Below, piece by piece: positions 11,801 to 21,670 of a stretch of 64,000 bases of DNA. Every line of letters starts with the position of its first letter. The stretch's first letter is position 1. The position numbers and the translations under genes are program-made. The notes under the pieces are model-generated. The model searched no databases. It was not told the DNA's origin and saw only the letters and a list, made by a program, of their open reading frames with translations. Source of the DNA: Bolinopsis microptera (Eukaryota; Ctenophora; Tentaculata; Lobata; Bolinopsidae); the NCBI RefSeq assembly GCF_026151205.1, contig NC_087077.1:18886975-18950974 (forward strand), given 5' to 3'.

Positions 11801-12004
11801 TTGCGAATTTCCGAAATACGTAACACAGCAATTTTTAATCATTGGAATGATGATTAGTAAGGATGGTTGACAAAACCATTTAAAGGATGATAGCACTGAT
11901 GAGTACAGACATTATCACTTACTTTGAGTAAAATACATCAAGCTTCAAGCATAGCATTCCATTGTGAACAGACACTATCCTCCTACTATTCACCACTAAG
12001 TTGT
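8881..12004. other. 3' flank of the thioredoxin-like gene and intergenic DNA
   Basis: AATAAA near 9071 is a likely polyadenylation signal for the thioredoxin-like gene. Perfect CRE-type palindromes TGACGTCA occur at 8878-8885 (overlapping the stop codon) and 8896-8903. A 23-bp direct repeat (ACTAGTCTAGAACAGTCTAG, two copies) lies at 10800-10843, and a G9 run near 10651. Several short frames exist, but none has a domain or good start context. Confidence 0.5.
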
Positions 12005-12030
12005 CTATATACTATATATATAGTATATAG
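12005..12030. repeat. 26-bp perfect AT palindrome next to LINE 3' end
   Basis: CTATATACTATAT followed by its exact reverse complement, then more TA-rich sequence up to an AAT microsatellite at about 12049-12064. It sits directly beyond the 3' end of the minus-strand LINE and may be part of its target or tail. Confidence 0.6.
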
Positions 12031-12241
12031 AATATATATAGTATATATATAATAATAATAATAAATTGAAGTTTAAGAACACCACTATTAAGATAAACTT
12101 ATACTCAGCAGTGTTTAATCTAGTCATCCCAGAAACTATCATGATAAAAGTTAGGACTGCTATCAAATACTTGAAAATATATCGTTCATATGAGTGAAAC
12201 TTAAAACTAAAGAACTAACACTAAATATAGGCCAAAATCAG

Positions 12242-15157
12242 TCATTGATATAGTTTTTCAAGTTCATGCTGAGACAGTTTAAATAAGAAAGTTTTTAGAA
12301 ATGCTTTAAAAGATTCCAGGGATTCAGCTGATGTGATGGTAGTAGGCAGACGGTTGTAGATCTTTGGAGCCACGACTGAGAAGCTTCGCTCGCCAAACTT
12401 AGAGTTGAACGATGGAACCATAAGTTTCAATGTGTGACCATGATGAGTGTACCGAAACATGTCTTGAATATACGTTGGAGCGAGCCCTAATAATGATTTG
12501 TGAGACAACAGTAATATTTTGAACACAATCCTTTTCTTTACATCCAGCCAGTGAAGATTAGTCAGGTCGTCTTCCAGGTGGTCATGCTTATATTTACCAG
12601 TAACGGCTTTTGCAGCAGCATTTTGTAGTAACTGAAGCTGATGTAAAAGCTTCTCGCCAATACCAAAATATAAACCGTTACAATAATCTAGACATGATAC
12701 CACTAGACTGTTGACGATGACTTTAATCTGTTTGAGATTCAAAAGGAAGCGGATTTTCCTGATATTGCGCAAGGTATGAAAGCATTTCTTCTTGAGATTT
12801 ATAATTTGTTTATCAAAAACTAGTTGATTGTCCATAACCAACCCTAGATTCTTAACGGTGGGGACAAACATAACTAATGTGTTAGGAGCAATTTCAACCC
12901 CATGAAGTTCAATCTCATTTAGTACCTTTCTAGGTCCAAAGACTATAAGCTGAGTTTTAGAGTCATTTAATTGCAGATAATATTGAGACATCCAATTCTT
13001 TATCCTCAAGAAACAATTTCTCAGTTGGTTTGTTAAGGTTTTCACCTGATCTGAGGGTTTGAAAGATTTCATAATTTGATGATCGTCTGCATAACCAATA
13101 ATAGAAAACCCAGATTCTTTTACACAGCTGTACAATGATCTAATATAGATGTTGAAAAGTACAGGGCCTAGCACAGAGCCCTGAGGTACTCCAAAACGTA
13201 AAATTATGGTTTCAGAGACTGATTTACCAAGTCTGATACGCTGACAACGTCCTGTTAGGAAGCTGGTGAACCAACTCAGAGCTGACCCCCTTATTCCTAT
13301 TTCTTGCCTCAAGATCTTCAGAAGTAAATTATGATCCACAGTATCAAAGGCTGCACTGAGGTCCAACAGCATAACAACAGTAGCTGTTTTTTCATCTGCA
13401 GCAATAAGGACATCATTAACGATTTTTATCAAGAGAGTTTCTGTGCTGTGGTGTTTCTTGTAGGCAAATTGTTCCTGACAATTCAGATTATTCCGACTAA
13501 GGTGCTCGTTAAGTCTTCTCAAAACTACTCTCTCAATTAATTTTCCCAGGAATGTAAGGTTGGAGACAGGTCTGTAGTTTTTCAGTATATTCGGATCCTG
13601 AGACTCATCTTTCACTAGGGGAATAACGTCAGCCAGTTTAACACCATCCATACTGCCGGTGGACAGCGATTGGTTAACAAGATCAACCCAAACATGCAAT
13701 AGGGAAGTGATATTATCCTTAACAAGATCTTGTGGTAAACAGTCATTAGGTGAACAATTGATTCCACTTTCCTTGATTATATCTTCAAGTTCTGAGATAC
13801 AGGTTGGTTCAAATTCGAAGAGGGGTGTTACAGTAGTATCAGTGCAATCTGGTATAGAGGTAACAGGTATGTTATCACGAATCTTTTCAACCTTTTCAGA
13901 GAAGAACTTGTTGAAGTCAGATGCAAGTAGTTCAATATTATCAGTGTAGTCAGGTAGAATTCTACTTTGTTTACGATCCATTACCTTATTGACAACTTGA
14001 TAGAGAGTTCGAGTTTTATTCTCTGACTTATTGATAACAGTTTCCAAGAAATCTTTCTTTTTAGTCAAAGCTAGTGTAGTAGCCTCATGACAGAGTTCTT
14101 TGTAGTGCAGAAAGTGTCCCTCAGATCTATTTTTCTTTTTCTCGGCTCGACGACGAAGTTTTCTCAGATCTCTATATTCCTTATCAAACCATGGAGCTTT
14201 ATCCACTACTGACACTCTTTTGCTAATTAATGGAGCATAAACATCAAGAAGGTTCACTATAGAGGCATCAAGACTCACTACAGAAGTCTCAAATGATTCT
14301 GAAACATCAAACTGATCAAGAACATCATTAAGGTCACGTGAAAAGGTATCCTTGTCTACAGCTTTAATATCTCTGAATTCAATTGATTTGAAATATTTCT
14401 TTCCTAAAGTGTTGCTTATGTTACAGATTATAGGAAAGTGATCTGAGCCTAGTGTATCGCTATTGTCAATAAACACATTATTGCAATGAAGATGGTTGTT
14501 CAGCGAGAAAGTAAATAACTGATCTAGACATGCACCACCAATGTGTGTTGAACGATCATACAGAGCATGAAGACCATATGATCTGAGTATCTTTAGAGTA
14601 TCAGATGCAACCCTGTTGTTACCATCAAAGTGTATGTTGAGATCTCCGGCCAGGACAATATTATCACAGCGAGTAGAAATATCAGAGAGAAGAAGGTCAA
14701 GTTCCTGTGTAAAAGCAGAGGTTAAAGGGCCAGTCCTGTACATTACAACAAAAAGAATCTTATTAGAGCTGGTCTTAACTTTTCCCATTGTGAGTTCGAA
14801 ATGTTTGAATACTATCCTACTCTTTTCCATAGAGCACGTTAAATTTGACCGAAATATGAGTGCAGTGCCACCACCCCTCTCGTTAAGCCTATAATTATGG
14901 TGGAGTGAGTAACCTCGTTCCTTAATAATAGCAGTGGTTACTGATGAGTTGCTAGTCAGCCACGTCTCACAAACAGCAGCAATATCAATATTTTTGTCCT
15001 CCAAAAGGCTCACAAAAAGATCAGCTTTGTTGTTGATTGATCTAGGATTAAAGAGAAGGAGGTTGAAATCTGACGATTCATTGGATCTGATCATTTGCTT
15101 TGATAAAAAGGAATTGTCTTCTTTATTCTTTTCTGATGTTCCACAAATACAGAACAT
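12242..15157 (-). CDS. LINE ORF2: endonuclease and reverse transcriptase
   Basis: 971 codons with no internal stop. The N-terminal AP-like endonuclease shows its expected residues in order: the N of LLLFNPRSINNKADL, the E of AVCETWL, the D and N of AGDLNIHF, and SDHFPI near residue 240. It nicks target DNA to prime reverse transcription. The reverse transcriptase follows, with LKNYRPVSNLTFLGKLIERV, the catalytic Asp motif LLDLSAAFDTVDH, GVPQGSVLGPVLFNIYI and the YADD box (GYADDHQIM). The C-terminal part has the LHWLDVKKRIVFKIL block common to CR1/L2-like elements. The first Met is 15157, 64 bp before the end of ORF1 in the -1 frame; whether translation uses reinitiation or frameshifting cannot be told. 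An intact frame with all catalytic motifs suggests a young copy. Confidence 0.93.
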   Translation of the reverse strand: MFCICGTSEKNKEDNSFLSKQMIRSNESSDFNLLLFNPRSINNKADLFVSLLEDKNIDIAAVCETWLTSNSSVTTAIIKERGYSLHHNYRLNERGGGTALIFRSNLTCSMEKSRIVFKHFELTMGKVKTSSNKILFVVMYRTGPLTSAFTQELDLLLSDISTRCDNIVLAGDLNIHFDGNNRVASDTLKILRSYGLHALYDRSTHIGGACLDQLFTFSLNNHLHCNNVFIDNSDTLGSDHFPIICNISNTLGKKYFKSIEFRDIKAVDKDTFSRDLNDVLDQFDVSESFETSVVSLDASIVNLLDVYAPLISKRVSVVDKAPWFDKEYRDLRKLRRRAEKKKNRSEGHFLHYKELCHEATTLALTKKKDFLETVINKSENKTRTLYQVVNKVMDRKQSRILPDYTDNIELLASDFNKFFSEKVEKIRDNIPVTSIPDCTDTTVTPLFEFEPTCISELEDIIKESGINCSPNDCLPQDLVKDNITSLLHVWVDLVNQSLSTGSMDGVKLADVIPLVKDESQDPNILKNYRPVSNLTFLGKLIERVVLRRLNEHLSRNNLNCQEQFAYKKHHSTETLLIKIVNDVLIAADEKTATVVMLLDLSAAFDTVDHNLLLKILRQEIGIRGSALSWFTSFLTGRCQRIRLGKSVSETIILRFGVPQGSVLGPVLFNIYIRSLYSCVKESGFSIIGYADDHQIMKSFKPSDQVKTLTNQLRNCFLRIKNWMSQYYLQLNDSKTQLIVFGPRKVLNEIELHGVEIAPNTLVMFVPTVKNLGLVMDNQLVFDKQIINLKKKCFHTLRNIRKIRFLLNLKQIKVIVNSLVVSCLDYCNGLYFGIGEKLLHQLQLLQNAAAKAVTGKYKHDHLEDDLTNLHWLDVKKRIVFKILLLSHKSLLGLAPTYIQDMFRYTHHGHTLKLMVPSFNSKFGERSFSVVAPKIYNRLPTTITSAESLESFKAFLKTFLFKLSQHELEKLYQ

Positions 15158-16467
15158 CTGGGGTCTCCAGTGTGATGATTAGTATCATTGTTTTTTGCTC
15201 TGACACAGTGACAACACTTGAAAACATGATCATCAGTCTTTTTTAAGCAATCTCGTGATTCATGATTTTCAGAGCAAAACCCACAAACTGGATCAGCTTT
15301 ATTTTTACATTCTTTGCTGTAATGACCATACTCCTGGCAATTGAAACATCTAAGAACAAAGATACTGTCATAGACTTTACACATAGACTGGTATCCAATA
15401 AACACCTTGTTCCCTTGCTGAGCAATTATGGATCTAATAACATTGCTGACTTTTACAATAGCCTTAAAGATGTCTTTATTGTTTTTGAGAGGTTTAACAG
15501 CCAAGATTTCGATCATTTTATCATCATTAGAAGTAGAAGAACTATCGAGAAGCTTTGATATCCCAGGATTTTGTTTTTCAAGCATAGATTTTAGTTCCTC
15601 CACGGTATATTCTCTTGATAATCCTACAATGTGGACAGTTGGTACTCTTGTTGATACTTTTACAACAGAATGCTGCTCATCTTTGAGTTGTTTAGTCAGA
15701 ACATCAACATCGTGTTGAGAATTGAGAACAATTCCAGTAGTATCAGATTTCTGCAAGTGGAAGGTACTACTTACTGAGAGGCCGTTCTCAATACAAATCT
15801 TTTCTAGTTTTTTTGAACTGATGAGTTTACCTTGACTGTCCTTTTGTACTGAAACCACTTTTTTCATGTTTTCTGTTCTCTGCTTATCATTCCAAGGATT
15901 ATATTCGTTGTTAGACTCAGAGATTGATGAAGTTTGATGTGTAGCTGCACTCTTGTTTTGGGATATCATGGTTTTTAGCTCTTTTAACTCCAACAATAAA
16001 GAATTGTTGACTGCATCAATTTTGTGGTCCAAAAGAGTAAATTTATCTGATTTATTAGCAGCTTTTTTCTTTCCTTTGTTAACTTTACAAAAATCACACA
16101 CAAATGTAAAGTTACCATGCCTTCTAGCAAACACACCATCTTTGTTGGAAGCCTTAATAAAGCTGTTAAAGAATGAAGATGGGCAGATTATGTCTTTACC
16201 ATCTTTTTCAGTACCATCTTCCTTCACACAAACAGCATGATATAATCTATCGCATTCCCAGCAAGGTAACGCTTTATCTCCTGCTTTACTATCCGAACAC
16301 GATGAACACTGACCATTAGAAATGATAGCATAGTTCAACAGATCTGAAGAAACACTTTCCTGAGGTCGGGTAGTAACAATTTCCTGAGAGGTCTGTGAAG
16401 TTTCTGATACAGTCTCTAATTGGACGTCTGACGTTGGTCCCAACAAATGATTTTCACCACCTTTCAT
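15091..16467 (-). CDS. LINE ORF1: PHD finger, RRM-like region and zinc knuckles
   Basis: 458 codons. A C4HC3 PHD-like finger is formed by Cys54, 57, 69, 72, His77, Cys80, 124 and 127. A basic stretch KKGKKKAANK-like segment follows, then a helical region, then an RRM-like segment (about 275-365, containing VPTVHIVGLSREYTVEELK). Two CCHC-type knuckles come next: Cys374/377/His382/Cys387 (CFNCQEYGHYSKEC) and Cys395/398/His402/Cys407. ORF1 proteins of CR1-group LINEs bind the element RNA and chaperone nucleic acids. It overlaps ORF2 by 67 bp. The start is the first ATG after which the frame stays open to the PHD finger. Confidence 0.9.
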   Translation of the reverse strand: MKGGENHLLGPTSDVQLETVSETSQTSQEIVTTRPQESVSSDLLNYAIISNGQCSSCSDSKAGDKALPCWECDRLYHAVCVKEDGTEKDGKDIICPSSFFNSFIKASNKDGVFARRHGNFTFVCDFCKVNKGKKKAANKSDKFTLLDHKIDAVNNSLLLELKELKTMISQNKSAATHQTSSISESNNEYNPWNDKQRTENMKKVVSVQKDSQGKLISSKKLEKICIENGLSVSSTFHLQKSDTTGIVLNSQHDVDVLTKQLKDEQHSVVKVSTRVPTVHIVGLSREYTVEELKSMLEKQNPGISKLLDSSSTSNDDKMIEILAVKPLKNNKDIFKAIVKVSNVIRSIIAQQGNKVFIGYQSMCKVYDSIFVLRCFNCQEYGHYSKECKNKADPVCGFCSENHESRDCLKKTDDHVFKCCHCVRAKNNDTNHHTGDPRCSVFVEHQKRIKKTIPFYQSK

Positions 16468-16620
16468 ATCAGCGGGCTTTTCCAGTGTGTATAAATTGTA
16501 CTTGTATAGTACTTGTATAGTACCGTTAAAGGCACAGCACCAACAATGTGCAGTAGCAGGGGCAACTGGCAGTTAAAAATTGCCGATATAACAGAGATAA
16601 GGGAGCTCTGTTTTCAACAC

Positions 16621-19600
16621 GTAACAAAACTGCAAAAATAATAATAATAATATATATTAAGTTGTCTAATGTCTAAGAAAACCGTGTTAAAAACACCTTA
16701 TAATAAACCTATATTATCAAGCTGTGTGGTGTATTCAAATTATAGGAATAAAAAAGGATAAAGTTTCTTGGTGTGAGATGTTTTCAGCAATGTAAATTTC
16801 GGGTTTTAGTGTGGCACTTATTATTAATTTTATAATTATTATTAATTTTATAATTATTACTAATTTTATAATTATTACTAATTTCATAATTAAGTGTTAC
16901 ACAGATCCCTCTCAAACTTATACCCCCAGTTTTTACCGCATCATCCTTACACCTTACTAATCATTCCCCAGTCAACTACCGCCTAATTACGGTACATTTA
17001 CCAGACAAATGCCGCACAATTACCGGATAATGTACACTAGTTTAGCGGAGGAATAGATAGTCGGGGCGAGCTCAGTCAGCTCATATAGTTATGCAACTAT
17101 TCCAGTAATGTACCATCAATTAATGCTTCTAACCAATCCTGTTATTGACAACACACGCCCAATAACGGTAATTGACCTTAGTCAGGAGAAGGTAATTTGT
17201 CTTGCTAAATTGCATAATAACTGGACTTCTTTGGGATGAATGAGGGTAATTATTGGGAGGTATCGATTTACCGGGTGCCTTACAATGCAGCTGCATTACC
17301 GGAGATGAATTGTATTACAAAATAATGCAGCTCTGCAATCATAACTTGGTAATTGGTAAATTTCAACGACAATATTCAACAAAATGGCTCTACCAGTCTG
17401 CATTGAACAATTATTCATGATTTTATTGCCGAATACCGATACAAAGGCATCCGCTTTGAGCGTTTGGTACTAAGAAGCAATAAATAATGTCTTAAAGCTT
17501 GGTTAAGTAACTATCCATTAGATAATTGTGCAGACTTGAAATTGCATGATTACATTTATGCAGACTAAATCTCGTCTCAAAATTAGAAAATGATGGTATG
17601 CGCTTAAACAGTTGGAGTATAATTTAAAAGTTCCAGCTATTTATTGGGTCGTTTATTTTTAGTATTTAGATCATCCAAAATGGAGCCGAATATTACCAAT
17701 ATGCAGCCAATTCTTCCATTGGTCATTTTGTCCAATACAACTTAAAATAGTGCAGCAATCGGTACAAAATATATCTTAGATCATTTCAATCGAATTATCT
17801 ACTCCAACAAGCCCTAAAATTTGTCATCAGATGACTTCGTTTCTGACAAGCTCAAATAGAACTATTTTAAGTGTGCCCCATGAACCTAAATGTAGAGATG
17901 GTGGTGATAGAAGCGATGACATGTATCTGGTGTTCAGGAATTCAGAGTGGGCTGTCGAAATCATCACTTGGTGTCATTACTTATGTTAATAGCATTATCA
18001 TGCTCACTATCCGGTGAGGCATTAGCCACAGTCCCAAACAAGAACTGGGAGTGTTTGGTTTAAGGAGCTTATACGTGCCACATATGTCCAGGTTCATTAT
18101 AATAATGCAGAACTTCTAGGCAATGAACTTGGTTGTGGGACACACTCAACTAGGGAAGTTGAGAGGCCTCAATCAAGTCTCATCAAAGAGATATGAACAG
18201 AGTGTGAACCACTGCCAGAGCTGGGGGTGTTAGTTTAACTGCCAGCATTCATTATGCTAAATATGTCTAGGAGTGCGAGAAGTAGAACTGTAGAGTTTAA
18301 TTTATATTTAGCATTCAATATGCTAAATATGTCTAGGAGTACATTCTCTTGTTGTGAGAAGTCTCCAGGAGGATTCTGTTTAAACTTATACACAACTTAT
18401 TCTAGTCGAACATTGCTATATCACAGGTTGGATATTTCAATTTTCTTGGCCCAAGGACAGACTGTTTGGAGGTTGAAGTTTGTAACCACAGCGTTGAGAT
18501 GTAGTTCAAACATTTCCGTCGTAAGTAACATACCACAAATAATAGGTTGAAATCTTTGAAATCTGTTATCTTTATCTGGAAGAAAATAAACAAATTTATT
18601 AATAAATGACAACTGTAGAAAAAATATTATAAAAATAAAAATAATAAATAAAACGCCCGAGCAGTCGGGTTTGAGAGGGCGTGGCTTCTCCAGCTAGTTG
18701 TGGCTTCAAATGCATTTATAGTTTATTAGCAGTTAAAATAATGAAAAATTCAAATTTTAAATCTCAAACGTACATTCTAAAGTGATTTATGTTGACACGG
18801 AAATAAAATTCAAAGTAGTGGCAGTTGAAAGTGTCATAATATCCGAACAAGTGTTCTCCCCACTTGGAGATATTGCTTTAAATCGAATTCCTAGAGTCGA
18901 GGACATTGATGTTTAAAATAAATAGGTTACTTTGATGCCTACCCCTTCTTCTTTTGAAGCTAAAGCAAACTTAAGAGATGAAAATTCTAGAGTAAAATAA
19001 GTGCATCCATCTGATTTTTACAAGTTACCAAACATAATTACCTCAGTTTGTGGACCTGATAATTTCTAGTTTTACAATGCTCAACCAGTCTTTTGTTTCT
19101 AGTTAATGTAGGCTGGAATGCGTCTGAGATATTTTCTGTGAGTCAAATGTGATTTATTGTGTTTAATATGTGAATTAATTATTCAATAACCCTAACCATC
19201 AGCCATGTTTGCTTGATTATTAGTTTCATGCGTGGATATGGTATATTTAAATAATCAAATTGATTTATATCTAAGACTTACTAGTTCCTGTCTAAATACA
19301 CTTGCCAGTAGAAGTAATCTGAATGAACTGTACAGTAAAAAGCAAGTTACAACTTAAAAAGCAAGGTACAACTTGCTAGGTTGACATTGTTAAGAAATTA
19401 AGTTGGGTATATTACTATAGGTATAGGCTGAACATACGTTATATAAAAACGCAGGTATCACCAATAAACTTATTTCTAATGACATATTTTGAGGTAGCAT
19501 TCATGAAATAGTAATTGTTCCGTTTTATCGAAAAATCGTAAAATATTTCAATTTTGAAGAATCGTCCGATGGACTGTTTACAAAATAATGCGCGCGGAAA

Positions 19601-20346
19601 CAATTGTATAAATAAAACTATTATATCGTTATCACAATTTGCGCGGCGCCAAGACCGCGCTTTCCCAGCTAGCGCTAGCTCAATCTGCTTGCATGTGCCC
19701 TGTATGTGCCCTGTACTGTTCTGTATCCATTTCCCTACTACATACTAAATTGTTATCATGTTGACCAGTTGTTCTGAGACCATTGATGGTGCATAAAAAT
19801 GACGGCAGTATGCAGTATATATGGATTTCTGCCGTTTTGTGACAAAAGTCCACTTCATTTGAGGTTTTAAACACTTACATGTAAAATTGTTTGCCAATTT
19901 CGGTATGTTAAGGGGGTTGTAAAAGGCTTCTAGGAGAACTTACTTGAGATTGGTAATTTAATTTAATATTCTAAATTTTGTGATCAAGGATAAACATAGT
20001 GTTTTATTAATATTTAACACGATACTGTTCACTATCATCGTCGGCTAAACTCTTGTTGTGGGGAACACAGATGTGCTGCAACTATAGGTATTATATATGT
20101 TATTATGTATTCGAGCTTTTCATTTAGAATTAAAACAAGTCCTTCATACTATGGAGCGAGGGTGGGAGAAATAGCAACAAAATGTGCTTTTTCTCGGCCA
20201 CAGCTTATTTTAGCAAGTCTCTCAGCTCATTTTATAACAGTGTAAAATTTTTACAGCCACTTTTACTATTTACAGCCACTCGATAAAAAATTAAATTTGG
20301 AAACAAATTTCCAAAATATCAGAAGTTTTCGTTCGAGTTGTTAGTA
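16621..20346. other. Intergenic region with small tandem repeats
   Basis: No convincing gene. It contains an 18-bp AT-rich tandem repeat (16820-16891, four units of the ATTATTAATTTTATAATT type). It also contains a 31-bp direct repeat with GCATTCA and TATGCTAAATATGTCTAGG at 18244-18274 and 18310-18340. Short frames at 18254-18612 and 19554-19874 overlap on opposite strands without domains. Confidence 0.5.
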
Positions 20347-21112
20347 CAGGGTGGGCCAAAAGTCAGTGTGCAAACGTTGGGTCTTATACCTCCGCTGAGT
20401 TTTATATTTGAGAGCTGTTGCTTTGCAGATGGCATACTGTACTTACTGGTTCGAGGATTCCGTCGTCAAAATTTGAAAATTCGAATATTTTAGACCACGC
20501 CCATTCAATATTAAAACACCTATATTGTTTTCTCTGAAAATCCTGAACGCCTAATTTTTTTAGAGACGGTAGATTATCAAATGTTGCATATGATCTGAAA
20601 AAATGAGGCAAAACGGATTAGAAATGACTAAGTTAACAAGCATTTTGTGTATCTCGTTAACAAATTGACTGGGTGATTATGTGACACCGTGACACGACAC
20701 CTTAATTGGGCACCCTTAACAATTCCCATAATGTTTAACGGGGTAGTTAACGGGGTCACCTTATCACGTGATTAGGTAAACCAATCACCTGATCACACGT
20801 AATGAACAAGTTTGTTATGCTTCATATCTCGGTCATCTGAGAAGCTAGAACTCTCATTCTTTCAGGGCAAACGTAATTCGAATGGCCAAACACAATTCAA
20901 TAACATTTAGCTTGATCCGATTATCCAAACTATCAAAAAAATGTGAAAATGAACCTCCATTTGAAAAAAATGAACGCGAATATTTTTCGAGTTGACAAAT
21001 TCCTCGAACCAGTGGTGGTACTAAGTCATACCAGAAGGAAGTATTTCAATTGGGCACTCAGTGACTGAGCTATTAAGGCCAACGTTTGCACACTGACTTT
21101 TGGCCCACCTTG
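20347..21112. mobile_element. Tc1/mariner-like MITE with 34-bp TIRs and TA target duplication
   Basis: The left end 20347-20380 (starting CAGGGTGGGCCAAAAGTC) and the right end 21079-21112 are reverse complements with one mismatch in 34 bp. TA dinucleotides flank both sides (20345-20346 and 21113-21114), the classic Tc1/mariner target duplication. The 766-bp element has no transposase frame. It lies immediately upstream of the 5' half of the secreted-protein gene. The sequences just outside its ends resemble the 5' flank of the tandem paralog near 50740-50760, so it probably jumped into the 5' flank of that gene. Confidence 0.88.
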
Positions 21113-21157
21113 TAGTTCCGTTCAACAACAATTGATGATGAAGTTCCTCTGCTTTTT

Positions 21158-21260
21158 ATGATGATGATAGTTAGCCACACCCTCTCGAGTGAACTGAAGA
21201 TATTGAATCTTCCAGAGGATCAAACTGGTCCCGCACCCTGTGCCATGACCTGCTCCGGTG
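21158..21260 (+). pseudogene. 5' half of a small secreted-protein gene split by the 28.5-kb element
   Basis: ATG at 21158 opens MMMIVSHTLSSELKILNLPE followed by DQTGPAPCAMTCSG. Over about 120 bp it is nearly identical to the N-terminal part of the gene at 50793-51173. Homology stops exactly after GCTCCGGTG at 21260, where the inverted repeat begins. The matching 3' half resumes after a second GCTCCGGTG at 49809. The frame is open up to the break. As in the paralog, an upstream ATG (21138) encodes MKFLCFL but ends after seven codons, so the true start or a small exon upstream is uncertain. Confidence 0.82.
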
Positions 21261-21575
21261 TAGGGCCTGTCGTGATATCATGGATCGCTTAGGTTCCACC
21301 AGGATCTGGTAGTCCTCATAATTCTGCGGCCCCTATGTATCGTCATCTCGCTCAACTCCGAAAAACCGTTGTGAAATTGGCATGTGAAAATTTGCAGCCT
21401 CCCAGACATTGATTGGGTTAACGAGGTGTCGTACGTCACCTCAAGATCGGGTGACAGGGGGTTCAACAAGCCAGAATGCAATTGATTGGGTCTGAGGTCA
21501 AGTGATTATGAGCAGCTGAGGTCACGTGACTATGACGTCACCAGAGCTTGCTCTCCGAGCTCGAGCTACTCGATG
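21261..21575 (+). repeat. Left terminal inverted repeat of the giant element
   Basis: It starts TAGGGCCTGTCGTGATATCA and ends near GAGCTACTCGA. It is the reverse complement of 49514-49808 with scattered substitutions. It is about 20 bp longer than the right copy because of a small local duplication around the CACGTGACTATGACGTCA segment (about 21520-21540). Confidence 0.88.
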
Positions 21576-21670
21576 GAATAATAAAGTGTATCGTGTGTAA
21601 TTGGATCCAATTATAGGAGCTGTGCAATTATTGCTGCATATTGATCAGGTATCACCTTCAGAAACCCAGC

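Larger units (their letters stand above)
12052..16620 (-). mobile_element. CR1/L2-group non-LTR retrotransposon, apparently near full length
   Basis: Two overlapping long ORFs on the minus strand encode a PHD plus zinc-knuckle ORF1 and an endonuclease plus reverse transcriptase ORF2. This layout is typical of the CR1/L2/Jockey group of LINEs. On the element strand the 3' end runs into a TTATTATT-type microsatellite (12052-12064) rather than poly(A), as in many elements of this group. The 5' limit is uncertain: no coding sequence is seen beyond 16467, and another AAT-rich tract lies at about 16637. I could not define target-site duplications. Confidence 0.8.
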
